Part shown: one piece after another, positions 48,306 to 56,057 of the stretch
How positions within the stretch are numbered: position 1 is the stretch's first letter
Layout: each line of letters starts with the position of its first letter
From: Amphibacillus jilinensis Y1
Lineage (GTDB): Bacteria; Bacillota; Bacilli; Bacillales; Amphibacillaceae
Reading direction: 5' to 3'
NCBI RefSeq assembly: GCF_000306965.1
Contig: NZ_JH976435.1
Location: 309,880 to 373,879 of the forward strand
Length of the DNA stretch: 64,000 nucleotides
Notes under the pieces: model-generated
Seen by the model: only the letters and a program-made list of their open reading frames with translations
What the model was told of the DNA's origin: nothing
The model's database searches: none
Made by a program: the position numbers and the translations under genes

Positions 48306-49484
48306 ATGAACACGATTAGTAATAGGGAAAAAAGCATGTCTAATGAACTTGAATTGTTATTAGAGCTTTTAAAAAATAAAAACAAAGAAGTATTATGTAA
48401 ATTGTCCCCCCTTATTAAAAAAGTGAATTGGACGGAATTGTTTAGGCTAGCTCGATATCACCGGGTCAATCCTATTGTATATAAAAAATTAAAGCAATTA
48501 AATACTGAACTTGTTCCTAACCAGATATTAAGGGAATTTCACGATCACTATTTGGCAAATACAATGAGAATGATGCAACTTACTGCTGAAATGGAACGTG
48601 TTTGCTCGATTTTTAATCTTCATAAGCTTAATGTACTGGTTTTGAAAGGTCCGGTTTTATCTTATCAATTATATAAAGACTTATCATCGAGAACATCTAA
48701 TGATCTCGATTTTTTAATTTCGATTGAGGATTTAGATGCTTCAACGGAAATCTTAAAGGATTTAGGCTATCAAATAGCATATGAACCGCCAAGACTTCTT
48801 CAAGATTGGAAAGTACAAAATCATCATATTGAATTTTATAATTATGAAAAAAATTGTGAAATAGAAGTGCATTGGAAATTAAATCCTGGGCCAACCAATG
48901 AACCTTCATTTTGTGAAATGTGGGATAAAAGGGTTCAAATTCCTGTTACTACAACACCCATTAATAGTTTGTCTGAAGAATACTTACTTTTTCATTTAAT
49001 TACCCATGGTGCTCGACATGGTTGGTTTAGAATGCGTTGGTTGACTGATATTGATCAGTTACTACGGCTCCATCATCAGCACGGTAAGCTTATTTTAATG
49101 TTGAAAAGATACAAATATAGTCATTTGATTGGTCAATATGTTCAACTTGCTAAAGCGTTATTAGATGTTGAGTTATCATCGGATTTAGAGTCTTTTGCGC
49201 TAACACGTAGGTCGCAACATCTCGCGAGTCAAGCGTTAGCTTTTATTGACGATAACATAAATATTGACGCTCCACCTGACACTTTTTGGATGAAAAAATC
49301 AAAACGTTATTTATATGCAATTAAAAGTCACTCGCAAAAGTGGCAGTTGTTGATTAGAAAAGCACAACCAAATTCTTGGGACGCACAAGTATTACCTTTA
49401 CCAAGGGCGCTCCACTTTCTTTATTTTCCTTTACGTCCTTTCATTGGAATCTGGCGATGTGTTCAAAAAAAAGATAATCACTAA
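48306..49484 (+). CDS. Nucleotidyltransferase family protein (NTP_transf_5 type), lasso-cluster associated
   Basis: The 392 residues contain the NTP_transf_5 signature VLKGPVLSYQLYKDLSSRTSNDLDFLI, where NDLDF supplies the metal-binding Asp pair. HVEVHW-like EIEVHWKLNP and HLITHGARHGWFRMRWLTDI follow. Proteins of this family are recurrent members of Firmicute lasso-peptide clusters that carry an HPr-kinase-like gene, such as the paeninodin type. They may modify the phosphorylated precursor, but the reaction is not established to my knowledge. AAGGTGAT precedes the ATG. It lies at the junction of the EPS and lasso genes and could serve either. Confidence 0.8.
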   Translation: MNTISNREKSMSNELELLLELLKNKNKEVLCKLSPLIKKVNWTELFRLARYHRVNPIVYKKLKQLNTELVPNQILREFHDHYLANTMRMMQLTAEMERVCSIFNLHKLNVLVLKGPVLSYQLYKDLSSRTSNDLDFLISIEDLDASTEILKDLGYQIAYEPPRLLQDWKVQNHHIEFYNYEKNCEIEVHWKLNPGPTNEPSFCEMWDKRVQIPVTTTPINSLSEEYLLFHLITHGARHGWFRMRWLTDIDQLLRLHHQHGKLILMLKRYKYSHLIGQYVQLAKALLDVELSSDLESFALTRRSQHLASQALAFIDDNINIDAPPDTFWMKKSKRYLYAIKSHSQKWQLLIRKAQPNSWDAQVLPLPRALHFLYFPLRPFIGIWRCVQKKDNH

Positions 49485-49642
49485 CAGTAGCATTCGGACT
49501 TTGACAGGAATTAAACAACTGCTTATTGCTGATTATTTATGGAGCCTGTTTACAACAGTAACTCATGGAGAAGGAATGATGCGCTTAGCGTGTGCTTAAC
49601 TTGTGATGAGCACATTGTTTTTTGAGAACAGGAGGGAATTTT

Positions 49643-51022
49643 ATGAAGCTTGTTTTATTGTCTGGAGGATCAGGAAAACGTTTATGGCCATTATCAAATG
49701 ATGCACGGTCAAAACAATTCTTAAAAGTGTTAGAAGATGAAAATGGTAATCTCGAATCGATGGTGCAGCGTGTTTGGAGACAATTGAAAAAAAATAATTT
49801 AATTGATGACGCCATTATTGCTACGGGTAAAAACCAAGTAGAGATGATTTATAGTCAAATAGGTGAAGATACCTCTACTGTAAGCGAACCGGAACGAAGG
49901 GATACATTTCCAGCTATTGCCTTAGCAACAGTATATTTGTATGATTTAGAAAATGTGAGTCCTGAAGAGGTTATTACTATTCTTCCTGTTGACCCATATG
50001 TAGAAGATCGTTTTTTTGAACGAATAAAAGATCTAGAAAATGTGATAGCAACATCTCAAGCAGATTTAGCTTTGATAGGTGTAACGCCGACCTATCCTTC
50101 TGAGAAATATGGTTATATTGTACCTAAAAAACAGCAGGACAAAGACTTTTATATGGTGGATTATTTTAAAGAGAAACCAGATCATGAATTGGCACAGGCA
50201 CTTATTGATCAAAGCGCTCTTTGGAATTGTGGTGTATTTGCTTTTAAATTGGATTACATGCTTAAAGTATTGAAAGAAAAAGGTTTGCCGACTCAATATG
50301 AAGCATTATTAAAACAATATCCAATTCTGTTAAAAAACAGTTTCGACTTTGAAGTTGTAGAAAAGGCACAACACATCGCAGCCATTTCCTATAACGGCAT
50401 TTGGAAAGACCTGGGAACCTGGAATGTTTTAACAGAAGAGATCCCGAATTATTTAGTTGGAAAGGGTGTAGTTGATAAAGATACTAAAAACACTCATGTG
50501 ATCAATGAATTAGACATACCGATTACATTAATCGGTATTAATGACGCGATCGTTGTCGCTAGTCCCGACGGAATCTTAGTATCACATAAAGAAGCGAGTC
50601 AAAAAATCAAATCATACACCCATGCTATAGAGGGTCGACCCATGTATGAAGAACGGAGATGGGGCTGGTATCGCGTACTAGAATACAAAAAATACCCTGC
50701 AGGTAATGAAGTTTTGACAAAAAGAATTGGTATTAATGCGGGCAAAAATCTAAGTTATCAAGTTCATTATAAAAGAAATGAAGTTTGGACGGTTATTAAA
50801 GGAGAAGGTGTTTTAGTTCTCGAGGATCGAATAAGTCATATTCGAGTAGGTGATGTCATTCATATACCTTTAGCGTCAAAACATGCAGTAAGGGCGACAA
50901 CTGATATGGAGTTAATTGAAGTGCAAACTGGAAGTGAATTGGTAGAAGAAGATATTTATCGTATCGTTGTATCTTGGAAAGAAATTGAGTCAATTATACA
51001 ACCGAATGTAATGTCTAAGTAA
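49643..51022 (+). CDS. manC: Mannose-1-phosphate guanylyltransferase (ManC, with cupin domain)
   Basis: This enzyme makes GDP-mannose from mannose-1-phosphate and GTP; the bifunctional form also has phosphomannose isomerase activity. The 459 residues show VLLSGGSGKRLWPLSNDARSKQFLK, LPVDPYVED, TPTYPSEKYGYIVP, FKEKPD, and a C-terminal cupin (RRWGWYRVLEYK...SYQVHYKRNEVWTVIKGEG). I place the start at ATG 49643, after AGGAGGGAAT; the TTG at 49622 lies before that site. It supplies the mannosyl donor to EPS transferases and sits within the EPS-lasso junction. Confidence 0.93.
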   Translation: MKLVLLSGGSGKRLWPLSNDARSKQFLKVLEDENGNLESMVQRVWRQLKKNNLIDDAIIATGKNQVEMIYSQIGEDTSTVSEPERRDTFPAIALATVYLYDLENVSPEEVITILPVDPYVEDRFFERIKDLENVIATSQADLALIGVTPTYPSEKYGYIVPKKQQDKDFYMVDYFKEKPDHELAQALIDQSALWNCGVFAFKLDYMLKVLKEKGLPTQYEALLKQYPILLKNSFDFEVVEKAQHIAAISYNGIWKDLGTWNVLTEEIPNYLVGKGVVDKDTKNTHVINELDIPITLIGINDAIVVASPDGILVSHKEASQKIKSYTHAIEGRPMYEERRWGWYRVLEYKKYPAGNEVLTKRIGINAGKNLSYQVHYKRNEVWTVIKGEGVLVLEDRISHIRVGDVIHIPLASKHAVRATTDMELIEVQTGSELVEEDIYRIVVSWKEIESIIQPNVMSK

Positions 51023-51123
51023 GTTCAAATACTATAAAAGCAATGATTTTCTGAGAGTTTTCATCAGCGTACCGAAAATCCATATATGGGGGGCTTTATG
51101 TTTTATTAATAGGAGATGAGAAA

Positions 51124-51810
51124 ATGGTTAAACAATACAGTGTGTTAATTGCTGAAAAGCATAAGCTCTATAGTGAAATAATCGCAGCTGCTTTTAAAGG
51201 AATGGGCAGTTTTAACTCTATTAAAATTGTGAGAGATAGCAATGAGGTTATTAAATTTGTAGAGAGTGCTGAATCAATGCCTAATTTATGTTTGGTTGAT
51301 GTCCAGATTCAAGATATAGATGGCATATGTTGCACGGAATGGTTAAAGAAATATAATTCTGAGATGAAGGTCGTTCTTTTATCGGATCACAAAAGTAAGT
51401 CCCTTTTTGAAAAGTCTCTATTAGCTGGGATAGATGGGTATTTACTGAAAGAATCAAGTTTGGAAAAATTCAAGCAAGAAATAAAACTTGTCTTAGATGG
51501 CCAATTTGTTGCACCTAAATATTTGATTAACGATTTATCTGAAAAATTTATGTATTTAACTAATTTAGAAAAGCAAGGCCACATTTATTCAGTGAAAAAG
51601 TGTTTAGAATCAAAAAAACATTTGAATTTTAAAGAAAATGATTACCAATTAATTCTATCTATTAACAAAGGCTGGTCTAATAAAAAAATTTCTGAAGAAC
51701 TTAATGTAAGTGAAGGAAATGTGAAAAATGCTATTTCTCGTATTTATAGAAAATTAAATATTAATAGTCGCACACAATTGATGCAAATGTTTTTTCGAAT
51801 TACGGATTAA
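51124..51810 (+). CDS. Orphan NarL/FixJ-type response regulator
   Basis: The 228 residues have a receiver domain (1-120) with phospho-acceptor Asp59 (LVDVQ), Ser87 and Lys109 (LLKES). The usual N-terminal acidic pair is reduced to Glu11 (AEKHKLYSE). A LuxR HTH follows (about 165-225: SINKGWSNKKISEELNVSEGNVKNAISRIYRKL). No histidine kinase gene is adjacent. AGGAGATGAG precedes the ATG. It is the gene immediately upstream of the B2 peptidase and therefore a likely regulator of the lasso genes, possibly working without phosphorylation. Confidence 0.87.
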   Translation: MVKQYSVLIAEKHKLYSEIIAAAFKGMGSFNSIKIVRDSNEVIKFVESAESMPNLCLVDVQIQDIDGICCTEWLKKYNSEMKVVLLSDHKSKSLFEKSLLAGIDGYLLKESSLEKFKQEIKLVLDGQFVAPKYLINDLSEKFMYLTNLEKQGHIYSVKKCLESKKHLNFKENDYQLILSINKGWSNKKISEELNVSEGNVKNAISRIYRKLNINSRTQLMQMFFRITD

Positions 51811-51882
51811 TTAGTCTATTCTGTTATTACTTACTACTAATTAGGATAGGGGATAGCAGCAGTAACAAAGGGGATGATATTG

Positions 51883-52323
51883 ATGTTTATAACGATGAAG
51901 AAATTCCTAGAACTTCCTTCTTTTAGAAAGAGCTTGTATATTGAAACGTTACTAAATTTAGCACGAGCTCGTGTATTAAGAAGTAGAACGTTTATTAAAG
52001 TAGCACCACATTTAGGTGAAGAATCAAAAGAAACGCCACTTACAATCAGTAGTGACCAATTTATAATTAAAGAAATTTCGCGGACGATAGATATTATGAG
52101 TAAGTACACTTTTTGGCAAAGTACCTGTCTTGTACAAGCCATTGCAGCCATGAAAATGTTAGAAAAAAGAAAGATAGAAAGCACATTGTATTTAGGAACA
52201 GCTCGAGATGAAGACGGGAAAATGATTGCACATGCTTGGTTAAGAAGTGGCCGGTTTTATGTGACAGGTCGGGCGAATATGACTAAATTTACCCCTGTGC
52301 GTTCATTCGCTAAATTTATTTAA
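51883..52323 (+). CDS. Lasso peptide biosynthesis B2 protein (leader peptidase)
   Basis: B2 is a transglutaminase-fold cysteine protease that removes the leader from the lasso precursor, guided by the B1 protein. The 146 residues match the family: FWQSTCLVQAIAAMKMLEKRKIESTLYLG with catalytic Cys82, and AHAWLRSG with His117. The N-terminal helical part LPSFRKSLYIETLLNLARARVLR is also typical. I take ATG 51883, nine bases after AAAGGGG; earlier in-frame ATG 51874 overlaps the site. The gene is split from B1, which lies at 55737-56030. Confidence 0.9.
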   Translation: MFITMKKFLELPSFRKSLYIETLLNLARARVLRSRTFIKVAPHLGEESKETPLTISSDQFIIKEISRTIDIMSKYTFWQSTCLVQAIAAMKMLEKRKIESTLYLGTARDEDGKMIAHAWLRSGRFYVTGRANMTKFTPVRSFAKFI

Positions 52324-52440
52324 GTGAATGCGATTTATTATTCAGCTTTGAAAAAGGATTAAGCAATAAAAAAAATTAAAGAATAGAGAAAGGTAATCAG
52401 ACTGAAAGCAACGGTCTCATTTTGGATTGAGGTAATTATA

Positions 52441-52464
52441 ATGAAAAGAGGTGAAATTTATTGA
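52441..52464 (+). CDS. Seven-codon upstream ORF overlapping the cyclase start
   Basis: ATG 52441 (after TGAGGTAATTATA) encodes MKRGEIY and stops at TGA 52462-52464, overlapping the TTG start of the cyclase. The peptide also spans the cyclase ribosome site (AAAGAGGTG), an arrangement that could couple or tune cyclase translation. It may be accidental. Confidence 0.3.
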   Translation: MKRGEIY

Positions 52465-54395
52465 GTGCTATCGTTGGTATTTATCATTTGAATAAAAAGA
52501 AAGTTTCATGTGAAGAAAGTACGCAAATGATGGATGCTTTGAGTGAATATCCGGCAGATAAAACGAATATCTGGCATAAAAATCATATATTTATGGGGTG
52601 TCATGCTCAACATATTACGGAGGAATCGATTAGTGAAATACTACCTTTTTATGATGCTGAGCGCGGCTTAACCATAACAGCTGATGCGATTATAGATAAT
52701 CGTAATGAACTGTTTGAGTACTTGGCTATTGAGAAGCGTAATCAAAAAGAAATGTCGGATAGCCAATTAATCATACACGCTTATTGCAAGTGGGGTGAGG
52801 CCGCCTTAAATTATTTGATTGGAGACTATGCTTTTGTAATTTGGGATGAGCGCAAGCAAAAGCTATTTGGTGCAAGAGATCCCTCTGGTTATCGCACACT
52901 TTATTATTATCATAGTCATACTCTGTTTGCCTTTAGTACAACGATTGAGCCTTTGTTAACTTTAACAGGAATTAAATCAGAGTTAAATGAGCAATGGCTA
53001 GCAGAGTATTTAGCAATATCAGGAATGATTGATACATTAGATGCTCGTATGACACCGTATTTGAAGATAGAACAAATACCGCCTTTTCATTTATTTACTT
53101 TGGATAAAAGCAAGATCAAGCTAGAGAAATACGGTTTTTTTCATCCGAAAGAACGCTTGAAGTTAAGATCAAATCAAGAATATATTGAAGCATTTCAAGA
53201 TGTTTTTCATAAGGCAGTAAATGCAAAATTGCGTACATTTCGAGGGGTTGGATCGCAGTTGAGTGGTGGTTTGGATTCTGGTTCTGTTGCAAGTTTTGCG
53301 GCTAGAGAATTAAGAAAAGGCAGCAAAAATTTACATACGTTCACCTATGTTCCAACAAGTGATTTTGTTGATTATACACCAAGTCATTTGATACCTGATG
53401 AAAGAGATCTTGTGAAAAAAACCGTTAATTATGTAGGTGGAATGCAGGATTGTTATTATAATTTTATGGGGAGAAACTCTTATTCTGAGATTGATCATTA
53501 TCTTGATGTTATGGAAATGCCATATAAATTTCTGGAAAATTCATTTTGGCTTAGTGGTATGTTTGAACAAGCACATAATCTGGACTTGGGTGTTTTATTA
53601 AACGGAGATAGAGGGAATTTCACTATTTCATGGGGATCATCAACACCTTATTTTGCCATGCTTATTAAAAAGTTTAGGTGGATTCATTTTCAACGAGAAT
53701 TTAATCAGTACTGTGAGAGAACGCGTAGCTCACGTTCTCGATTAATGCCATTCATTCTAAAAAGTGGGTTTCCAAGCCTAAATCAATTATTTAAAAAGTC
53801 TTCATCAGCAACGCAATCTATTATAAATCCGAACTTTGCCACTAATACCAAAATCTTTAGCAAATTAAAAGATTATCATTTTAATAGATCAGGTTGGTTT
53901 GCGACCCAAAATGCATATAAACAACGGAAAATTTTATTTGAAGATATTTTGCCATGGAATGCTGGGAATACATTGGATTGTAAGTTATCGTTGCATTACA
54001 AATTGTGGAAGCGCGATCCGACTAATGATCTCAGAGTCGTTCGCTTTTGCCTATCCTTACCTGAGGATCAATATGTCCAAGATGGATTAGATCGGGCGCT
54101 TGTTCGAAAGGCAACGAAACAGTACTTACCTGATAGCATTCGTTTAAATCAGTCGACTAGGGGGATTCAAGCTGCGGATTGGATTCAAAGAATGATTCCT
54201 GTATGGCCGGCTTTTGTAAATGAAGCAAAACAACTATGTAAGGAGACACGTTTGTTAGAATATATCGATGGTGACACGATAGCTTCTTTCGTAAAACAGG
54301 CTGAAAGGGGACCTAGTCAAGAACATGCTAGGTTTGAATATAGTCTTTTAATGCGATGTCTAATCGTCAATCGTTTTCTGAAAAAATTTAATTGA
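52461..54395 (+). CDS. Lasso cyclase (asparagine synthetase-like C protein)
   Basis: The lasso cyclase adenylates the side-chain acid of the precursor and closes the macrolactam ring. The 644 residues are an AsnB homologue: an N-terminal class II amidotransferase-like domain (about 1-190) and a C-terminal ATP-pyrophosphatase domain with SGGLDS at 268-273. The catalytic Cys2 of glutamine-using AsnB is Ser here (MSAIVGIYHL), so ammonia release is not expected. This is normal for lasso cyclases, which use the peptide N terminus as the amine. TTG start after AAAGAGGTG. The precursor genes follow directly. Confidence 0.9.
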   Translation: MSAIVGIYHLNKKKVSCEESTQMMDALSEYPADKTNIWHKNHIFMGCHAQHITEESISEILPFYDAERGLTITADAIIDNRNELFEYLAIEKRNQKEMSDSQLIIHAYCKWGEAALNYLIGDYAFVIWDERKQKLFGARDPSGYRTLYYYHSHTLFAFSTTIEPLLTLTGIKSELNEQWLAEYLAISGMIDTLDARMTPYLKIEQIPPFHLFTLDKSKIKLEKYGFFHPKERLKLRSNQEYIEAFQDVFHKAVNAKLRTFRGVGSQLSGGLDSGSVASFAARELRKGSKNLHTFTYVPTSDFVDYTPSHLIPDERDLVKKTVNYVGGMQDCYYNFMGRNSYSEIDHYLDVMEMPYKFLENSFWLSGMFEQAHNLDLGVLLNGDRGNFTISWGSSTPYFAMLIKKFRWIHFQREFNQYCERTRSSRSRLMPFILKSGFPSLNQLFKKSSSATQSIINPNFATNTKIFSKLKDYHFNRSGWFATQNAYKQRKILFEDILPWNAGNTLDCKLSLHYKLWKRDPTNDLRVVRFCLSLPEDQYVQDGLDRALVRKATKQYLPDSIRLNQSTRGIQAADWIQRMIPVWPAFVNEAKQLCKETRLLEYIDGDTIASFVKQAERGPSQEHARFEYSLLMRCLIVNRFLKKFN

Positions 54396-54410
54396 AAGGA
54401 GGTGAATCAA

Positions 54411-54479
54411 ATGTGAAAAGGGTGGACACAACCAATGTTAGAAGTATTAGATGTTAATGAACCCATGTTCTTTGGTTAG
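54411..54479 (+). pseudogene. Decayed lasso precursor gene, copy 1
   Basis: The 23 bases before and including ATG 54411 are identical to those of the intact precursor. The frame reads M-stop-KGWTQPMLEVLDVN, keeping the leader signature W-x-x-P-x-L-E-V-L-D, but codon 2 is TGA. The frame ends again (TAG, TGA) at 54477-54482 right where the core peptide should begin. It is therefore a dead tandem duplicate, useful as evidence that this locus duplicates precursor genes. Confidence 0.75.
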
Positions 54480-54535
54480 TGAGACGAAGGCAAAGACAAA
54501 GGTTGCGAATTTGTGATTGAAAGGAGGTGAATCAA

Positions 54536-54688
54536 ATGAGAAAAGCGTGGACACAACCAACGTTAGAAGTATTAGATATAAGTATGACATTAGCGGGTAC
54601 GAATTACGTTAATTTTGATGGGAATTTCACTGATGGCTCTCCAATTCCAACAGATGATGATGGTAATCCCTTAATTGGTGAAAGTTAA
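54536..54688 (+). CDS. Lasso peptide precursor (A)
   Basis: A 50-codon gene behind a perfect AAAGGAGGTGA site. The leader MRKAWTQPTLEVLDISMTL (19 residues) has the Firmicute lasso pattern W-x-x-P-x-L-E-V-L-D and Thr18 at -2. The predicted 31-residue core starts Ala20-Gly21. Its ninth residue is the only acid at positions 7-9 (core AGTNYVNFD), giving an Ala1-Asp9 ring as in paeninodin. Cutting one residue later would give a Gly1-Asp8 ring. The tail is long and acidic (PTDDDGNP) and ends GES, whose Ser suits the adjacent kinase. A terminator follows before the kinase gene. Confidence 0.85.
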   Translation: MRKAWTQPTLEVLDISMTLAGTNYVNFDGNFTDGSPIPTDDDGNPLIGES

Positions 54689-54741
54689 TAATGTATAAAG
54701 GTGAATTTCTGGGGATATTGATACTTAATACTAATGGATGT

Positions 54742-54775
54742 GGACTCTATCTTTTTTGATAGAGTCCTATTTTTT
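54742..54775 (+). terminator. Terminator between lasso precursor and kinase genes
   Basis: GGACTCTATC (54742-54751) and GATAGAGTCC (54758-54767) form a perfect 10-bp stem with a T6 loop and TATTTTTT tail. Partial read-through would make precursor mRNA more abundant than that of the enzymes. Confidence 0.9.
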
Positions 54776-54799
54776 AAAAAATAAAAGGTGATGATTAAT

Positions 54800-55750
54800 G
54801 TGAACAACCTAGAGCAACAACATGTATACAAGGGGTTTGGTTTAATAATAGACAGTTATTTAAGGTTGCCAGAAATAGCTCCAGTTAAAGCGTCACATCA
54901 GAAGATTGATGTGGTAATAACACGAACTAATTTGGCAGATACATGGTCTCAATTGATAGGAGCTAAAAAGAATAAGACAATTTACGTAAAGAAAGATATG
55001 ATTATGTTTCGCATCCCTAATGTTGCAACATTTTTCATAGTCAATGGTGATGAAATTCATATTGACCCATTGGCTGATACAAATGAAGATGAGTTAAGGT
55101 TATACATTCTTGGAACATGTATGGGTGCTGTTTTATTGCAAAGAAAAATATTACCGTTACATGGGAGTGCAATTGTTATTGATGGTAAGGCTTATGCCAT
55201 TGTTGGCGATTCGGGAGCTGGTAAATCAACATTAGCTTCAGCTTTTTTAAGGAACGGCTATCAGCTTCTTAGTGATGATGTTATTCCTGTGACATTCACT
55301 AATGATAATAATCCAATCGTTATTCCAGCCTATCCTTACCAAAAATTGTGGCTAGAAACGTTGGAAAAATACAGAATAAATTCTAGCGACTTTACCCCTA
55401 TCTACAATCGCGGAACTAAATTTTCAATTCCTGTTATTGATCAGTTTGCAAATCAAGCAAAAGAATTGGCAGGGATACTTGAATTAACGAAAACGAACGA
55501 TGGTTCTATTAAAATTAATGCTATTGAAAAACTGCAGCAATTCGATCTGTTGTTTAAACATACATATCGCAATTTCTTTATTCCACAGTCAGAGTTAACA
55601 GATTGGCATTTTCGAACGTCGGCAAAGCTTGTTAATAAGATAAAAATGTTTCAAATTCAACGGCCTGTCAATCGATTTACAGCTGATCAATTAGTAGACG
55701 GAATTTTAACAATAATTAGAGGAGAGATGTATTCATATGAAGAGAATTGA
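54800..55750 (+). CDS. HPr-kinase-like lasso precursor kinase
   Basis: The 316 residues are an HprK-related P-loop kinase: LPLHGSAIVID (His121), P-loop GDSGAGKS at 136-143 and LLSDDVIPV. The HPr-specific N-terminal and C-terminal signatures are absent. Homologues in paeninodin-type clusters phosphorylate the C-terminal Ser of the lasso precursor, and the precursor here ends in Ser. GTG 54800 lies nine bases after AAAGGTG; earlier in-frame GTG/ATG codons overlap that site. The end overlaps the B1 gene by 14 bases. Bona fide hprK is normally next to lgt, which is not here. Confidence 0.88.
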   Translation: MNNLEQQHVYKGFGLIIDSYLRLPEIAPVKASHQKIDVVITRTNLADTWSQLIGAKKNKTIYVKKDMIMFRIPNVATFFIVNGDEIHIDPLADTNEDELRLYILGTCMGAVLLQRKILPLHGSAIVIDGKAYAIVGDSGAGKSTLASAFLRNGYQLLSDDVIPVTFTNDNNPIVIPAYPYQKLWLETLEKYRINSSDFTPIYNRGTKFSIPVIDQFANQAKELAGILELTKTNDGSIKINAIEKLQQFDLLFKHTYRNFFIPQSELTDWHFRTSAKLVNKIKMFQIQRPVNRFTADQLVDGILTIIRGEMYSYEEN

Positions 55751-56030
55751 GGGTGTTGATAAAAATCAGATGATTAAGCAATTAGAAGGGAATATAGTGA
55801 GTGATATGGATGGTGAAAAAGTCATGTTAAGTGTGACTAAAGGAAAGTACTTTAACTTAGGTGAACTCGGAGGAGAAATATGGGATATGATAATAGAACC
55901 GATTTCTATCCAACAATTAGTATTAAATTTGTTAGAACAATATGATGTTGATCAAGAAGTCTGCTATCAACAAGTTATAGCTTTTATAAGACAATTAGCA
56001 GAAGCTGAATTAATTCACATTTATGATTGA
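55737..56030 (+). CDS. PqqD-like lasso B1 protein (RiPP recognition element)
   Basis: B1 binds the precursor leader and delivers it to the B2 protease and cyclase. The 97 residues show the PqqD-family winged-helix RRE: a beta-hairpin with GEKVMLSVTKGKYFNLGELGGEIWDMI, then two helices (ISIQQLVLNLLEQYDVDQEVCYQQVIAFIRQLAEAELI). The ATG lies inside the last codons of the kinase gene, with AGGAGAG upstream. It should read the leader motif W-x-x-P-x-L of the precursor encoded at 54536-54688. Confidence 0.9.
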   Translation: MKRIEGVDKNQMIKQLEGNIVSDMDGEKVMLSVTKGKYFNLGELGGEIWDMIIEPISIQQLVLNLLEQYDVDQEVCYQQVIAFIRQLAEAELIHIYD

Positions 56031-56057
56031 ACCGTGGATGCTAAGGAGAGGTAACAG

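Noticed and set aside
51080-51089. CCATATATGG palindrome before the response regulator
   Set aside because: Ten bases of AT-rich palindrome are easily due to chance and match no known Firmicute operator.
51837-52184. A 115-codon minus-strand frame opposite the B2 gene
   Set aside because: The opposite strand encodes a recognisable lasso B2 protein with a good ribosome site; the antisense frame has no family likeness.
52461-54395. A metabolic asparagine synthetase (asnB)
   Set aside because: The glutaminase Cys2 is replaced by Ser and the gene is flanked by B2, precursor and kinase genes, which fits a lasso cyclase.
54800-55750. HPr kinase/phosphorylase (hprK) as the identity of this gene
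   Set aside because: It lacks the HPr-specific signatures and the usual lgt neighbour, and it sits among lasso genes, so a precursor kinase is the better call.
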